A stretch of DNA of 64,000 bases from Streptomyces sp. NBC_01460 (GTDB lineage Bacteria > Actinomycetota > Actinomycetes > Streptomycetales > Streptomycetaceae), in assembly GCF_036227405.1 (NCBI RefSeq), contig NZ_CP109473.1, positions 310,001 through 374,000 of the forward strand. Direction: 5' to 3'. A program made the translations under genes and the position numbers. The notes below the pieces were generated by a model. That model was given only the letters and a program-made list of their open reading frames with translations. It made no database searches and was not told where the DNA came from. This document shows, piece after piece, positions 41,407 through 51,500 of this stretch (positions within the stretch are counted from its first letter, which is position 1; each line of letters starts with the position of its first letter).

Positions 41407-41553
41407 GGCCGAAACATCCACGGGCCGTATGACGGCATTCCCTCGGATACATGAACGCTACACATACATGATCCCATGTGTCTCCATGGTGGACGTGGCA
41501 TGACAACGGGTGGGCCCCTCCCGGCGGACCGCCCGTGCCCGCTGAGGCCGGCG

Positions 41554-42579
41554 TCAGTCGGTGGTGAGGACCATGCGGAAGCGAGCGGCCCCGGAGAGCA
41601 TCTTCCGGTAGGCCTCGCCCACCTCTGCCAGGGGCACGGTCTCCGCGGTGGGGCGGATGCCGTGAAGGGCGCTGAAGTCCATGGTGTCCTGCACGTCCTG
41701 CGCGGTTCCGGACGGATGACCGCGGACGCTCCTGCCCGGCATGATGAGCTGGAGCGGGCTGATGCCCAACGGTTCGGGCGTGACTCCGATGACCACGAGC
41801 TCGCCCCGGTGCGTCAGCCCGTCGACGGTCGCCGTGATGGCCTCGGAATTGCCGGCGGTGGCCAGCACCACCTTGGCTCCTCCCAGGGACCGCAGCGCGT
41901 CCGCGACCGGAGTCGGCCCCGTGCTGTCGATGTAGTGGTGCGCCCCGAATTCCTCGGCGAGGCCGGCCTTCTCGGGCCCCCGGGCGATGACCACCGTCTC
42001 GAATCCCATGGCCACGGCGAACTGCGTACCGAGGTGCCCGAGGCCGCCGAGACCCAGCACGGCGACCCGGTCGCCCGGCACGGCCGTACTGCGCCGCAGC
42101 CCGTTGTAGGTGGTGACCCCCGCGCAGGCCAGGGGGCCGGCGTCCGCCGCCGAGAGGGCCTCGGGGATGCGTGCGAGTGCGTCCACCGGCGCGATCATGG
42201 ACTCGGCGAAACCTCCGTCGTACGCCCAGCCGGGGACCTTCAGGTTCTCGCAGACGATGAAGTCGCCCTGCCTACAAGCGGTGCAGCGCCGGCAGCTCCC
42301 TCCGAACCATCCCACCGTCACGCGGTCCCCCACCTTCCACCCGGCCTCCCCGGCTCCCTGCCCCAGCTCCGCGACGCGCCCGGCCACCTCGTGCCCCGGA
42401 ACCAGCGGAAACGGCACGCCGGGCATGCCGCCGCTGACAAAGGCGTCGTCGCTGTGACAGATCCCGCAGGCCTCGACCGACAGACGTACGTGGCCGGGGC
42501 CCGGGTCGGTCACCTCGCGCTCGACGATGTCGAAGGGGCCGTTCGGGGTAGCGACCTGCGCGGCTCGGTAGGTGGCCAT
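41554..42579 (-). CDS. Zinc-dependent alcohol dehydrogenase
   Basis: This 341-residue medium-chain dehydrogenase has catalytic zinc ligands in CGICHSD and the GHE region (PGHEVAGRV), structural zinc cysteines in CRRCTACRQGDFIVC, and a Rossmann motif GLGGLGHLG. It resembles Zn-dependent alcohol/aldehyde reductases of the AdhP/YahK kind. It oxidises alcohols or reduces aldehydes with NAD(P)(H); the actual substrate is not predictable. It appears monocistronic. The 250-base gap before it (42580-42829) shows no convincing gene. Confidence 0.9.
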   Translation of the reverse strand: MATYRAAQVATPNGPFDIVEREVTDPGPGHVRLSVEACGICHSDDAFVSGGMPGVPFPLVPGHEVAGRVAELGQGAGEAGWKVGDRVTVGWFGGSCRRCTACRQGDFIVCENLKVPGWAYDGGFAESMIAPVDALARIPEALSAADAGPLACAGVTTYNGLRRSTAVPGDRVAVLGLGGLGHLGTQFAVAMGFETVVIARGPEKAGLAEEFGAHHYIDSTGPTPVADALRSLGGAKVVLATAGNSEAITATVDGLTHRGELVVIGVTPEPLGISPLQLIMPGRSVRGHPSGTAQDVQDTMDFSALHGIRPTAETVPLAEVGEAYRKMLSGAARFRMVLTTD

Positions 42580-42829
42580 GGCTGTCTCCGTTGATCAGGA
42601 AAGGGAGCGGGCAGCCGTGGCGGACGGCGCGGCGAAGGCGTGGAAGCTCTCGCCCCGGTGCTTCGGCCACAGCTGCCGGACCGCCAGGCCAGGAAGGGCG
42701 CGGGCACTCTCCGTCCGGCGCTCGCGCGGACCTGCGGACCCTGTCCATCGCACCACTGCCTGCTCGGCCCGGCAACAGGTGCAGCCCGGCTCCGCCCTCC
42801 CGGAAGCGCCTTCCACCGCGCGCCCGGTG

Positions 42830-43429
42830 TCAGTAGCCGCGCCAGATGTTGTCGAACGCCGCCCCTTCGATCGATCTGCGTTGCCGTTCGGCTGCCAGCT
42901 CCGTGACGGCGTGGTGGACCGCGGTCAGTACGGCGCCCTGGTCGTCCTCCAGGCCGGCCAGCGTGTCGTCCGACACCTGCCCGATGCCGGCCGCCGCCGC
43001 GAGGCTCGCGAGAACGGGTTCGCCGGCCGTCCAGCGGTCGTTCGCCCTGCTGAGGGCAGAGGTGTCGGCGTCTGCCGGACGAGCCTTACGGAACGGGTGA
43101 CGGGACCGCGCCGGCGCTCCGAGGCCCGCTGCGTCGAGGTCGGCCCGATAGCGCTCGGCCAGCTCCGGGCCCCGGCGCCACAGCCAGTCCTCCACGGTGT
43201 CGTGAGGGGGACCCCCCGTGAAGGTCGATGCGGCCTCGAGCAGCAGAGCGTTCTCGGTGCGCGGCGTCGCGCCGGGCACGAGGCGCTCGCTGTCGAGGGT
43301 GACGGCCCGGGCACCGATGAGATCGATGAGTTCGGCTCCCGCCAACGCCAGCGACAGATCGCCCAACTCCACGCCGGGGTCGGTGTCCGGAGCGGCGGCG
43401 ATGATCGACAAGTCCTGGGCTGTGGTCAT
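42830..43429 (-). CDS. GPP34 / GOLPH3-like phosphoprotein
   Basis: This 199-residue protein belongs to the GPP34 family, which is common in Streptomyces. It starts DLSIIAAAPDTDPG, then LALAGAELIDLIGARAVTLD, and keeps the helical body with EDWLWRRGPELAERYRADL. Eukaryotic GOLPH3 binds phosphatidylinositol-4-phosphate; the bacterial role is unknown, possibly membrane or developmental. The usual LL-L-L start of the family is partly changed. ATG at 43429 has GGAG six bases upstream. It is divergent from the DUF1838 gene. Confidence 0.8.
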   Translation of the reverse strand: MTTAQDLSIIAAAPDTDPGVELGDLSLALAGAELIDLIGARAVTLDSERLVPGATPRTENALLLEAASTFTGGPPHDTVEDWLWRRGPELAERYRADLDAAGLGAPARSRHPFRKARPADADTSALSRANDRWTAGEPVLASLAAAAGIGQVSDDTLAGLEDDQGAVLTAVHHAVTELAAERQRRSIEGAAFDNIWRGY

Positions 43430-43684
43430 GTACGACTCCAGGTGGGCGGTACGGCGACGGTCGCCGGGTCGAAGGGCCGGCTGACACACGAGGTGCGCCT
43501 CGGGACGCGGTCCCAGGAAGAACCCAGCTTCCCGGCCCACGATAGGCGCAGGCGCACCATCGGTCCGCTCGAATACGCACACGCGGCCTGCACCGGGCCG
43601 GGGAGGAGCGGTATTCCGGCCGCTTCGGACAGGACCCGGGTGTTTCCCACCCGGCCGGCGTGGTGACCGCGCACAGTGGGCCGT

Positions 43685-44458
43685 ATGACGACACCCGCTG
43701 AACTGCTCCGCTCCTTCGCCCGCACCCGCGCCTCGCTCGACGGCGAGGAGGTCACGTACTGGTGGTCCGGAGACGTCTACTCCTGGGGTCCCGACGAGCC
43801 CTACCAGCGCGTCTTCGGCTTCGAGGGACTCAACGTCGCCCGGCTGGTCCAGGACGTCGAGGCCGGCCCCGGCTCCTACCAGCTGCTCACCCGCGAGGCC
43901 GCCTTCTACCTCGATCCCGCCACCCGCGACATCCTTGAGACCTGGCAGGACCAGCCGGTGGTGCACATCTGGAACGACCCGGCGAACCAGAAGTGGCGCC
44001 CCTTCCCGATCCCCACGACCGAGCTCGGCGAACAGGTCTGCTTCAGCCTGGAGATCCCCCTCGCCTACCCCTCGCCGCTGCCGGTGGCGCAGTACCCCGT
44101 CCACTCGGCGGGCGACACGTACAAGGCCCTGGAGCTCTTCCAGTTCTACGCCGACCGCGCCGACCTCGCCGGCCGGGCTCCCGGCGTCCCGGCCACCATG
44201 TCGTGGACCCGCATGTCCCCCTGGCTCCCGTGGATGGCCCGCGGTCAGCGGCCCGGCGGCCTCACCTTCCACTGCCGGGGCCGCAAGCTCGGCTCGTACG
44301 CCGAGGTCCCGGAGCGCACCCGCGCCTACATCTCCGACCACCAACCGGAGTTCGCCCACGCTCCGGAGAAGTGGAGCGAACCGAACGAGACCAGCTGGAC
44401 GTACTTCCGCAAGCTCCATCCGAAGGACGGCACGGCGTACGGGCACACCACTTCCTGA
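43685..44458 (+). CDS. DUF1838 family protein
   Basis: This 257-residue protein matches my recollection of DUF1838: opening LRSFARTRASLDGEEVTYWWSGDVYS, then EGLNVARLV, a DPATRDILETW strand, and a late MSWTRMSPWLPWMARG segment. The family is uncharacterised; some members occur near quorum or secondary-metabolism genes. No signal peptide is visible. ATG at 43685 is chosen; the ribosome site is poor, and a GTG three codons upstream is an alternative. Confidence 0.75.
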   Translation: MTTPAELLRSFARTRASLDGEEVTYWWSGDVYSWGPDEPYQRVFGFEGLNVARLVQDVEAGPGSYQLLTREAAFYLDPATRDILETWQDQPVVHIWNDPANQKWRPFPIPTTELGEQVCFSLEIPLAYPSPLPVAQYPVHSAGDTYKALELFQFYADRADLAGRAPGVPATMSWTRMSPWLPWMARGQRPGGLTFHCRGRKLGSYAEVPERTRAYISDHQPEFAHAPEKWSEPNETSWTYFRKLHPKDGTAYGHTTS

Positions 44459-44490
44459 TCGCGGCGGATCGGCCGCGCCCCGGAGGCGCC

Positions 44491-44514
44491 GGGCCCGACG
44501 AGGTCGTCGGGTCC
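44491..44514. terminator. Stem-loop between convergent genes
   Basis: Bases 44491-44501 pair with 44504-44514 (eleven pairs including one G-U), forming a compact hairpin between the DUF1838 gene and the convergent repeat-protein gene. Confidence 0.65.
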
Positions 44515-44541
44515 GCTGCCCGTCGTCGTGCCGTGCGGCGG

Positions 44542-46032
44542 TCAGGGCAGTCCGCTGCGGTCGAGCAGGGCGTGAAGCTTCTCCGGGGGCAGAGTCGGGT
44601 TGGCGGCGGCCGCTTCGGCGTGCTCCGGGGCTTCGAGGAGCGACGAGATCAGGGCGAGGGGAAGGAGCGGACCGGCCGCCGCGGCTCGGCGCACGCTCGG
44701 CTCCGGGTCGGCCAGCAGGCGGACGGGCGGCTCCGCGAGGCCGGCGTCGGCCGCTGCCAGGGCACGGAGTCCGGGGTCCTCGTCGTCGAGGAGGCGGTGC
44801 AGCCCGGTGCGGGGCAGGCGCGGAAGCGTGAGCAGGTAGGGGCGTTGGCGCGGCATGGCTATGAAGGCGTCGAGGAGGAGGTCGGGTGGCGCGAGCGGAT
44901 GGTTGCAGGCCAGGAGGTGGCGCACGTCGGCGTCGGGGTCGGAGGCCAGGCTTCGGACCAGCTCCTGCGGCAGCTCGGGGCAGGTCGCGGCGATCCGGCG
45001 CATGAGTGCGTGGGGGGATGCCGCACAGGCTTCGTACCAGCTCGTCCCCGGCTCGTCGAACATCTCGTCGACCGTGCCGATGCTCTCGGCCGTGTGGCCG
45101 ATGACGCGGTCGATCGCACCGCGCTGCGACCAGGAACGTGGGAGTGGCTGCAGCACGGCTCGGGTTCGTACGGCGCTGTCGGGATCCTGGGCGAGTTCGG
45201 CCAGCAGCACCGGATCCAGGTCGGCTCTGGCGGCGACTCGTTCACGTACGCCGGGGTCGGGGTCGCGCACCAGGCGGGAGACGACACCGGTCGGCAGATG
45301 GGGATTGCGGGCCAGGGCTCCCAGATCACGTCGCTCGGCGAGGCACCGTTCGGCCACGCTGCGGGAGACCGCGTAGTTGACGAGCAGCAGGGAGCGATGG
45401 TGGCAGCCGTTCTCGGGCAGGTCCGCCTCCATCGCCTCCGGGTCCAGGATCCGGCTGCTCGCGCGAGCTCTTTCACGCACCGCCCTCACAGGATCGGCCA
45501 GAAGTGCGTCGCGCCGGCCGGGGGTGAGCCACAGCCACAGGCCGACAGCCTTCATCCGCAGTTCGGGGTTCGGGTGATCGAGCATCCTGCGGCGGAACGA
45601 CGGCGGGATCTGTCCCGAGATCTCCAGCTCCTGTCTGATCTCATCCGCCGTGAGCAGCCGGTCCCGGGTGGGGTCGTCCCGCGCGGTCAACAGGGTTTCC
45701 AGGACGTGGTCGGGCAGCGCCTGGACCCTTCCCAGACGGAGGCGAGGGCCCGCTGCGAGTGCCGCGCGCACGAGGGGATGAGGGTCGTCGACCAGTCGGC
45801 CACGCTGCTCGGGGCCCACGTGGCGGTTGCGGGCGAAGCCGCGGCGGATCCTCCACTCCGGGTGTGCGACGACTGCCTCGACGACGTCCTCGGGGAGAGG
45901 ACGTTCCTCGCAGAGGACCGCCCAGGCGACGCGTGCCCGGGCGGTCAGCAGACGCAGCAGAACCCCTGGAGGCGCAGCCGGGTTCGCGGCGACTCCGCGC
46001 CACCACAGTTCAGGAAGGACGGGAGAGGACAT
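44542..46032 (-). CDS. Leucine-rich-repeat-variant / HEAT-like protein
   Basis: This 496-residue soluble protein is made of short helical repeats of about 22-24 residues with the pattern NP-x-x-P-x-x-V-L-x-x-L-x-x-D-P-x-x-x-V-R, as in VVSRLVRDPDPGVRERVAA, LLAELAQDPDSAVRTRAV and LLADPEPSVRRAAAAG. This is the leucine-rich-repeat variant architecture, a superhelical scaffold for protein binding. No catalytic motif is present. ATG at 46032. It follows the imine-reductase-like gene by 55 bases on the same strand and may be read from that promoter. Confidence 0.75.
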   Translation of the reverse strand: MSSPVLPELWWRGVAANPAAPPGVLLRLLTARARVAWAVLCEERPLPEDVVEAVVAHPEWRIRRGFARNRHVGPEQRGRLVDDPHPLVRAALAAGPRLRLGRVQALPDHVLETLLTARDDPTRDRLLTADEIRQELEISGQIPPSFRRRMLDHPNPELRMKAVGLWLWLTPGRRDALLADPVRAVRERARASSRILDPEAMEADLPENGCHHRSLLLVNYAVSRSVAERCLAERRDLGALARNPHLPTGVVSRLVRDPDPGVRERVAARADLDPVLLAELAQDPDSAVRTRAVLQPLPRSWSQRGAIDRVIGHTAESIGTVDEMFDEPGTSWYEACAASPHALMRRIAATCPELPQELVRSLASDPDADVRHLLACNHPLAPPDLLLDAFIAMPRQRPYLLTLPRLPRTGLHRLLDDEDPGLRALAAADAGLAEPPVRLLADPEPSVRRAAAAGPLLPLALISSLLEAPEHAEAAAANPTLPPEKLHALLDRSGLP

Positions 46033-46087
46033 CGGGACATCGTGGCAGTGATCGAGGCGCCGTGTCCCGGCTCCCTTCCGCGTGCGG

Positions 46088-46996
46088 TCAGCGTGGTCCC
46101 CGGATGCTGTCGATGATCCGGGTCCAGTTGTCGCCGCCGTGTCCGTCCTTGATCGCGCGCCGGTAGTGGGCCTGCACGGCCAGGGGAAGCGCGAGATCGA
46201 GGTCGAGGGAGGTGCTGGTGTCGACGATGTGGTCGGAGGTCGCCCCCATCATGGTGACGGTGCTGAGGTCGCCGGGGTGCTCGCCGGCGTCGAGCGCGGC
46301 GCCGGGGTTCTCCTCACCCGCCCGCATGATGTCCCCGATCGAGTCGGCGGCGGAGAGCAGCTCGGGCAGCGCTTCCCTGGCCGGGATTCCTGCGGCGCCC
46401 AGCATCGCCGTGGCGTGCATCAGTCCGGACAAGGTGGTGAGGAAGAGCGCGAGTTGGGCCTGGTACATCATCTGGGCGAGGCCCGGATCCTCACCCAGGT
46501 ACTTCGGTGTCCCGAGCCGCGCCAGGGTCGCCAGATGGCTCTCCATCACCTCGTGGCGGCCGCTGTAGTAGACATAGGCCGCCTCCGTGCCGACCATCGG
46601 CGCGGGGACCATGGCACCTCCGGTGAGGAAGCCGGCGCGGTGGCCTTCCGCCCAGGCCACGGCCTCGCGTGTGCGGTCGGGAGTGTCCGAGCTCAGGTTG
46701 ACCAGTGTCCGGCCGGCGAGGGATGCGGTGGCGCCGCCGAGGACGTCGTACATGGCCTGGTAGTCGGTGAGGCTGAGGATCACGAGAGGGCTCGCTTCCA
46801 CCGCGTCGCCGGGTGTCGCCGCGAGCGTGGCTCCGTCGGCGACGACGCCGTCGGCCCGGCCGACGGTGCGGTTCCAGACGGTGACAGGGTGGCCCGCGCC
46901 GAGGAGCGTGCGTGTCATGGCCTGCCCCATCGGACCGAGGCCGATCACGGTGACGGGGTACTTCCGACTGATGGTGGGCTTCTGTTGTTCGTTCAC
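46088..46996 (-). CDS. NADPH-dependent imine-reductase-like oxidoreductase
   Basis: This 302-residue protein has a Rossmann domain with VTVIGLGPMGQAMTRTLLGAGH and the NADPH-selecting WNRT segment, then the long interdomain helix and C-terminal helical domain of beta-hydroxyacid dehydrogenases and imine reductases. The N-R-T after the second strand and the NLSSDTPDRTREA segment (equivalent to the NLTSGTPxxA motif) favour the imine-reductase branch. The substrate is unknown. The ATG at 46996 is divergent from an HxlR regulator, the usual partner of such genes. Confidence 0.85.
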   Translation of the reverse strand: MNEQQKPTISRKYPVTVIGLGPMGQAMTRTLLGAGHPVTVWNRTVGRADGVVADGATLAATPGDAVEASPLVILSLTDYQAMYDVLGGATASLAGRTLVNLSSDTPDRTREAVAWAEGHRAGFLTGGAMVPAPMVGTEAAYVYYSGRHEVMESHLATLARLGTPKYLGEDPGLAQMMYQAQLALFLTTLSGLMHATAMLGAAGIPAREALPELLSAADSIGDIMRAGEENPGAALDAGEHPGDLSTVTMMGATSDHIVDTSTSLDLDLALPLAVQAHYRRAIKDGHGGDNWTRIIDSIRGPR

Positions 46997-47030
46997 CGTT
47001 CCATGGTCGGAGGGCGCCGCTAATCTCGGA

Positions 47031-47070
47031 AGTACCCACTAATTACTGCGGTACTTACCTTTTAGTAAGG
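47031..47070. promoter_or_regulatory. Two inverted repeats in the imine reductase / HxlR promoter region
   Basis: AAGTACC (47031-47037) mirrors GGTACTT (47051-47057) across 13 bases; the spacer is AT-rich and includes TAATTA. CTTAC (47055-47059) mirrors GTAAG (47066-47070) and reaches the HxlR ribosome site. Both genes could be controlled by HxlR binding here. Confidence 0.65.
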
Positions 47071-47079
47071 GGACTCCCC

Positions 47080-47451
47080 ATGGCGAAGGCACCGAGATGC
47101 GGGCCGTACATCTGCGGCATCGACGCCGCGCTGGACGTGGTGAGCGGCAAGTGGAAGGGGCTGATCCTCTGGGAACTCGACGCCCACCGTGTACGGCGCT
47201 TCAGCGAACTCCGTCGCGGTCTGCCGGGAGTGAGCGAGAAGATGCTGACGCAGCACCTGCGTGAGATGGAGGCGGACGGTCTGGTGCACCGGACCGTCCA
47301 CGCCGAGGTGCCACCGCGCGTGGAGTACTCCCTGACCGAGCACGGGCGCACACTCAACAGCGCGCTCGAGCCCCTCGGGGTGTGGGGGACCGAGCGGATA
47401 CGCCGCGAGGGCCACGAAGCGGTCGACGTGGGCGGGACCGCGCACGGCTGA
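47080..47451 (+). CDS. HxlR-family transcriptional regulator
   Basis: This 123-residue winged-helix protein has the HxlR signature: CGIDAALDVVSGKWKGLILWEL, then RRFSELRRGLPGVSEKMLTQHLREMEADGLV as recognition region, and a wing ending YSLTEHGRTL. It carries cysteines C7 and C12 near the N-terminus, so redox or electrophile sensing is possible. It probably controls the divergent imine-reductase-like gene. The ATG at 47080 follows AAGGGGA. Confidence 0.9.
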   Translation: MAKAPRCGPYICGIDAALDVVSGKWKGLILWELDAHRVRRFSELRRGLPGVSEKMLTQHLREMEADGLVHRTVHAEVPPRVEYSLTEHGRTLNSALEPLGVWGTERIRREGHEAVDVGGTAHG

Positions 47452-47672
47452 GCTCGGCCGCCGACACGGTTCCCGTCAGGGTGTGCGCGCCAGGTGCGGG
47501 GCGGATTCCGCCGGGGGTTGTGCGGGCCGTGCGGCCAGGTGGACGGGCCCCGAACGCATTGTCACTGGTGGCGCCTAGAGTTTCTCCCACTCGTCACGGT
47601 GCGTCGCCGTCGACGGGTCTCATCGGCGTGCCGGCAGACCGGCGGCGTCACGGACAACGGGGAGAACAGCGC

Positions 47673-48533
47673 ATGGGGTGGGTTCCGGCGGGCGACTACG
47701 AAGTCGCTCTGGAAGCGGGCACGGTGGTGTGCCGCAACGGGAAGGGCCGGCGGTTGAAGTCCGTCCCGGCCAAGGTGAAGGACGACCCGGCGGTCGTGGG
47801 GCTCCGGCAACTGACCGAGTGGCTGGAGCGGCACGAACGCCGGTGCCTGGCCGACGTCGAGCAGTGGATGGTGCGTTCGCTGCCCGTTCCCACGGCCGTT
47901 CTCGCCCAGGTCTGGCCCGACCCTGCGTGGCAGGCCGCCCTGCGGGACGTGGTGGTGACCGGCACGGACGGCGGGGTAGCCGGCTTCCTGCGGGACGTCG
48001 ACCCCGCCCGCGGTCTCGGTCTGGTCGACCTGGACGGCGACACCGTCCGCATCACCCCGGACGTCGTCAGGGTGCCTCACCCCGTCCTCCTCGACGACCT
48101 GGACGACCTCCGGGAGTTCGCGGTCGAACTGGGTGTGCGCCAGAACGTGGAGCAGCTGTTCCGGGAGGTGTGGCACCGCCCGCCGGGCCTTGCCCCTGAC
48201 ACCACCTCCGTCGACACCTACGCCGGTGGCGTGTTCAAGGAACTGCGGTTCCTGCACGGCCGCGTCACCCAGCTCGGTTACCGGTCGCGTGGCGGGTACG
48301 CGGTCTGCCCGGTCGTCGAGGACGGCGTCACCGCCGAGGCCCGCATCTGGATCGGCGAGCACGACGGCTACGACGAGTACGGCACGGAGACGGGCTCCCT
48401 GGGCTGGACCGACCCCTCAGGGCGCGCTGTGACGGCTGCCGAGGTCGGACCTGTCACGTGGTCCGAGGGCATGCGCATGGCGGCGGCGCTCTACGCCGGT
48501 CGCGACGTGGCGGACGAGGAGCGGGCGGCATGA
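47673..48533 (+). CDS. DUF4132 domain protein, first gene of the MoxR-vWA operon
   Basis: This 286-residue protein carries the DUF4132 pattern: WVPAGDYEVALEAGTVVCRN at the start, GLRQLTEWLERHERRC, GFLRDVDPARGLGLVDLDGD, HPVLLDDLDDLREFAVELGVRQNVEQLFREVW, and a late GPVTWSEGMRMAAALYAGR. In Escherichia coli DUF4132 is in YehI, encoded beside MoxR- and vWA-type proteins, but there it is part of a much larger chain. The role is unknown. ATG at 47673 has GGGGAG upstream; TAGAGT at 47576-47581 is a possible -10 box. Its TGA stop overlaps the next ATG (ATGA, 48530-48533), so the two are translationally coupled. Confidence 0.85.
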   Translation: MGWVPAGDYEVALEAGTVVCRNGKGRRLKSVPAKVKDDPAVVGLRQLTEWLERHERRCLADVEQWMVRSLPVPTAVLAQVWPDPAWQAALRDVVVTGTDGGVAGFLRDVDPARGLGLVDLDGDTVRITPDVVRVPHPVLLDDLDDLREFAVELGVRQNVEQLFREVWHRPPGLAPDTTSVDTYAGGVFKELRFLHGRVTQLGYRSRGGYAVCPVVEDGVTAEARIWIGEHDGYDEYGTETGSLGWTDPSGRAVTAAEVGPVTWSEGMRMAAALYAGRDVADEERAA

Positions 48534-51500
48534 ACAACACCACGACGACGAACACCGGCGTGATCACGCCGCCGACCACGACGACAGCGAATTCGATGGC
48601 AGCGAACATGACAGCGTCGAGCACGACCGCATCCGACACGACGGCGTCGGACCATGTGTCCCTCCCCGCCCAGGCCGGAGGTGAGGGCACCTTCACCCCC
48701 GCCGCCGAGGCGCGCGCCGCGGCACTGCTGGATGCCGGTGCGATCCTCCCCGCCGGTTCCACCGAGCGGGACGACGCCGATGTGCTGACCGCCCGCACCT
48801 ACACGCACACCGCCCTCGGCGACCGCTCCGTGGTCCGGCTCGTGCCCGGCACACTCGGTGAAGCCGAGGATCTGGCCCTGGAGTTCCTCGGGCTGGCCCG
48901 GACCGCCGAGGCCCCCGTGGTGGGCCAGGTGCGCCGCGAGACGCTCGGCTTCCCGGCCTGGGCCCTGGTCAACGATCCGGCCAACGGGCACCACGCCCTG
49001 GCCCTGGTCAAGGACATCGAGCGGCTCGGCCGGCAGGCCAGGACCCGCGCCGGTGCGGCCAAGGAAGGCTTCGACGCACTCGGCACCCGGCTCGGCAGGG
49101 CCGTGCCCCACTTCCTGCCCACCTACTACGAGCAGGTGGCGCGCCTCTTCCTCCAGGCGGAGAACACCAGTTACGCCGCCTCCTTCTTCGGCAAGGCCCG
49201 CGAGGCCGAGCGGGTGCACGGCCTGGTCGTGGACGAGGACCGGCAGCGGGCCGTCTTCCTCGAGTTCGCCTTCGCGGGCGCGCTGACCGTCAAGGCGCTG
49301 CGGCAGTACGTGCGGGACCTGGTGGCCCGGCTCGCACCGGCGGACGCCTGGGCTCAGTTCCGCCGTCTGCTCGTCGAGCGCTGCGCCGCCGGCATGCCAC
49401 CGTACGCGGCACTGCCGCAGGACGTGCGCGCGCTGGTCAAGGCCGCCGGGCTGGACCGTGAGGCCGCCGAACGCGACCTGGTGGCCGATCTGGTCGGCTC
49501 CCCCGGAATCGTCCGCGCCCCCGCCTCGTTCTGGACGGCCTACCGCTCCGCGCTCGTCGCCCTCGCCCGGCGGGATGCGGCCGTACGGGCCCGGCTGCTC
49601 GGTTTCTTCCCGGAGACCTTCAGCGAGAGCGGGCGGGACACGGACGGTGAGAACGGATGGCTCGCGCTGCTGGCCGAATCCGGCGCCGAGGACCTGCTGA
49701 CCGCTCTCCCGGACACCTCCGGCTCCCCCGCCTCCGGTGACGTCTCCGTCTCCCCCGCGGACTGGCTCGCCCGCTGGGAGGCGCACCGCCGTCGCAACCG
49801 CGCGATCGCGGCGCGCAGCCCGCAGACCCTGGACCTGACCGGCCGGATGGCGGACCGGCTGCGCGCCGACGGGCGCCCCGTCGAGCTGTTCCAGGGGCGT
49901 TGGCAGCGCACCGCCGACCTGGACCTCCTCGACCTCTGCCTGGCGTCCGGCGTCCCGGTCGCCGAGCCGGACGCCCAGGACACGGGAAGCACGCAGCATC
50001 CTGGCGTCGCGCTCGGCCCGTGGCTCGGCGACACCGCGCCCGGAGCGCGCGATCTCACCGCTGTCGCCGACCGGCCGGTCTTCCGTGCCCTGCTGAGCCG
50101 GACCGTCGGCAGTCTCGGCGACGGACGCGGCCAGCGGCTGGGGGACATCGCCATGGCGAAGCTGGCGGCGCATCCGGTGCTCTCCGAGGTCCTGCGGGAG
50201 TGGCTGACGGCCTGCGCCGAGGAGTACACGGCCGCGCGAGGACTTCCGGGGCTGCGGACCGCCCTCAACAAGCTCTCGCTGTTCAGCGCCGTGGTCACCG
50301 AGGTCGCCCCGGAAGCGGTGCGGCTCCTCAAGGGCCATGACGTCGTCCCGCTGCTCGCCTCGACCCTGCGCACCGGTGTCCTCGACGAGTTGGGCTGGCC
50401 CGCGCTGGACGACACGTACACCGAGCTGGCCGCGGAGGCCGCCGCCACGCGGCAGCGGCGCAACCGGTCGGAGGGCGTCGGCGTGACCGGTGCCTGGCCC
50501 GCGCTGATCCTGAACACCCTCGAACGGGCCGTCGTCGTCGGCCCGGAGGGCGTTCTGCTGCAGCACACCCTGCGGCTGCCCGCCGGCATCGACCAGTGGC
50601 GGACGCCTGCCTTCCGTTACGTCGACGGCGAACTGCTGGTCATCTGGTGGGAGGACGGCAAGCAGCGCGGCTACTGGTCGCACCGCCCCGCCGAGGTGTT
50701 CACCGTGGGCGGGGAGCAGATCCCCCGCTGGGGCGGCTCCGGACCCTCGGACGAGGTCTGCCTGCCCCTGCCCGGCGGCGGCCGCGCCACAGGTGGCAAG
50801 GCCCTGCACGCGGGCGACACCACCCTTCCGCCGCAGCGCGCCGTCCTCTCCGACGGGACGGGTCTCTGGCGGGACGGTCACCAGGGCACGCAGCAGGTGT
50901 GGCTGGAGTACGACCCGGTCAGTGGCACGCACGGCCGCGCGTCCCTGCCCGCCTTCCTCCGCTCCGGCGTGCGGGACGGCACCCGGCTGCTCACCGAGCG
51001 CTGCCAGGTGCTGCCCCTCCAGCCCGGTCTGGAGACCACTCCGTTCGGCACGGACGGCACGGTTCTCGGCCGCTGGGTCCGCCGTACGGTCGCCGAGCCG
51101 GGCGTGGCTGCCCCGGCGGACGGGCACCGGGTCGTCGCGGGCACCCCCGACGGCCACACGGTGTCCCTGCCGCACCCGCTGCCCGGCGGCGGCTCCCCCG
51201 TGCCGCTCGGCGCCCTCACCCTCCCCGGCGGGTCTCGCCCCGTCATGGCCCTCGCCGGGTCTTTCGTCGAGGCCCGTCCGGCGGACACGGAGGGCATCGG
51301 CGGAGGCCTCTGGTCCGTCCGCCTCGACTCCTCCGGAGGAAACGACGCCGCGGGCACCCCCTATGTCCCTCCCGTCGCCTTCTGGCACGCCCTGCGCCCG
51401 AGGGACGAGCGGGGCTCCGCCGCCCTGCGCGACTTGACGGGCTCCCGCGCCGAGGAGTTGTTCAACGAGGTCGCCGCCGCGGTCGCCCGGCATGCGGAGG

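Noticed and set aside
42595..42816. Small minus-strand frame between the alcohol dehydrogenase and GPP34 genes
   Set aside because: Its composition is Arg/Ala/Gly-rich with no start signals; it looks like non-coding high-GC sequence.
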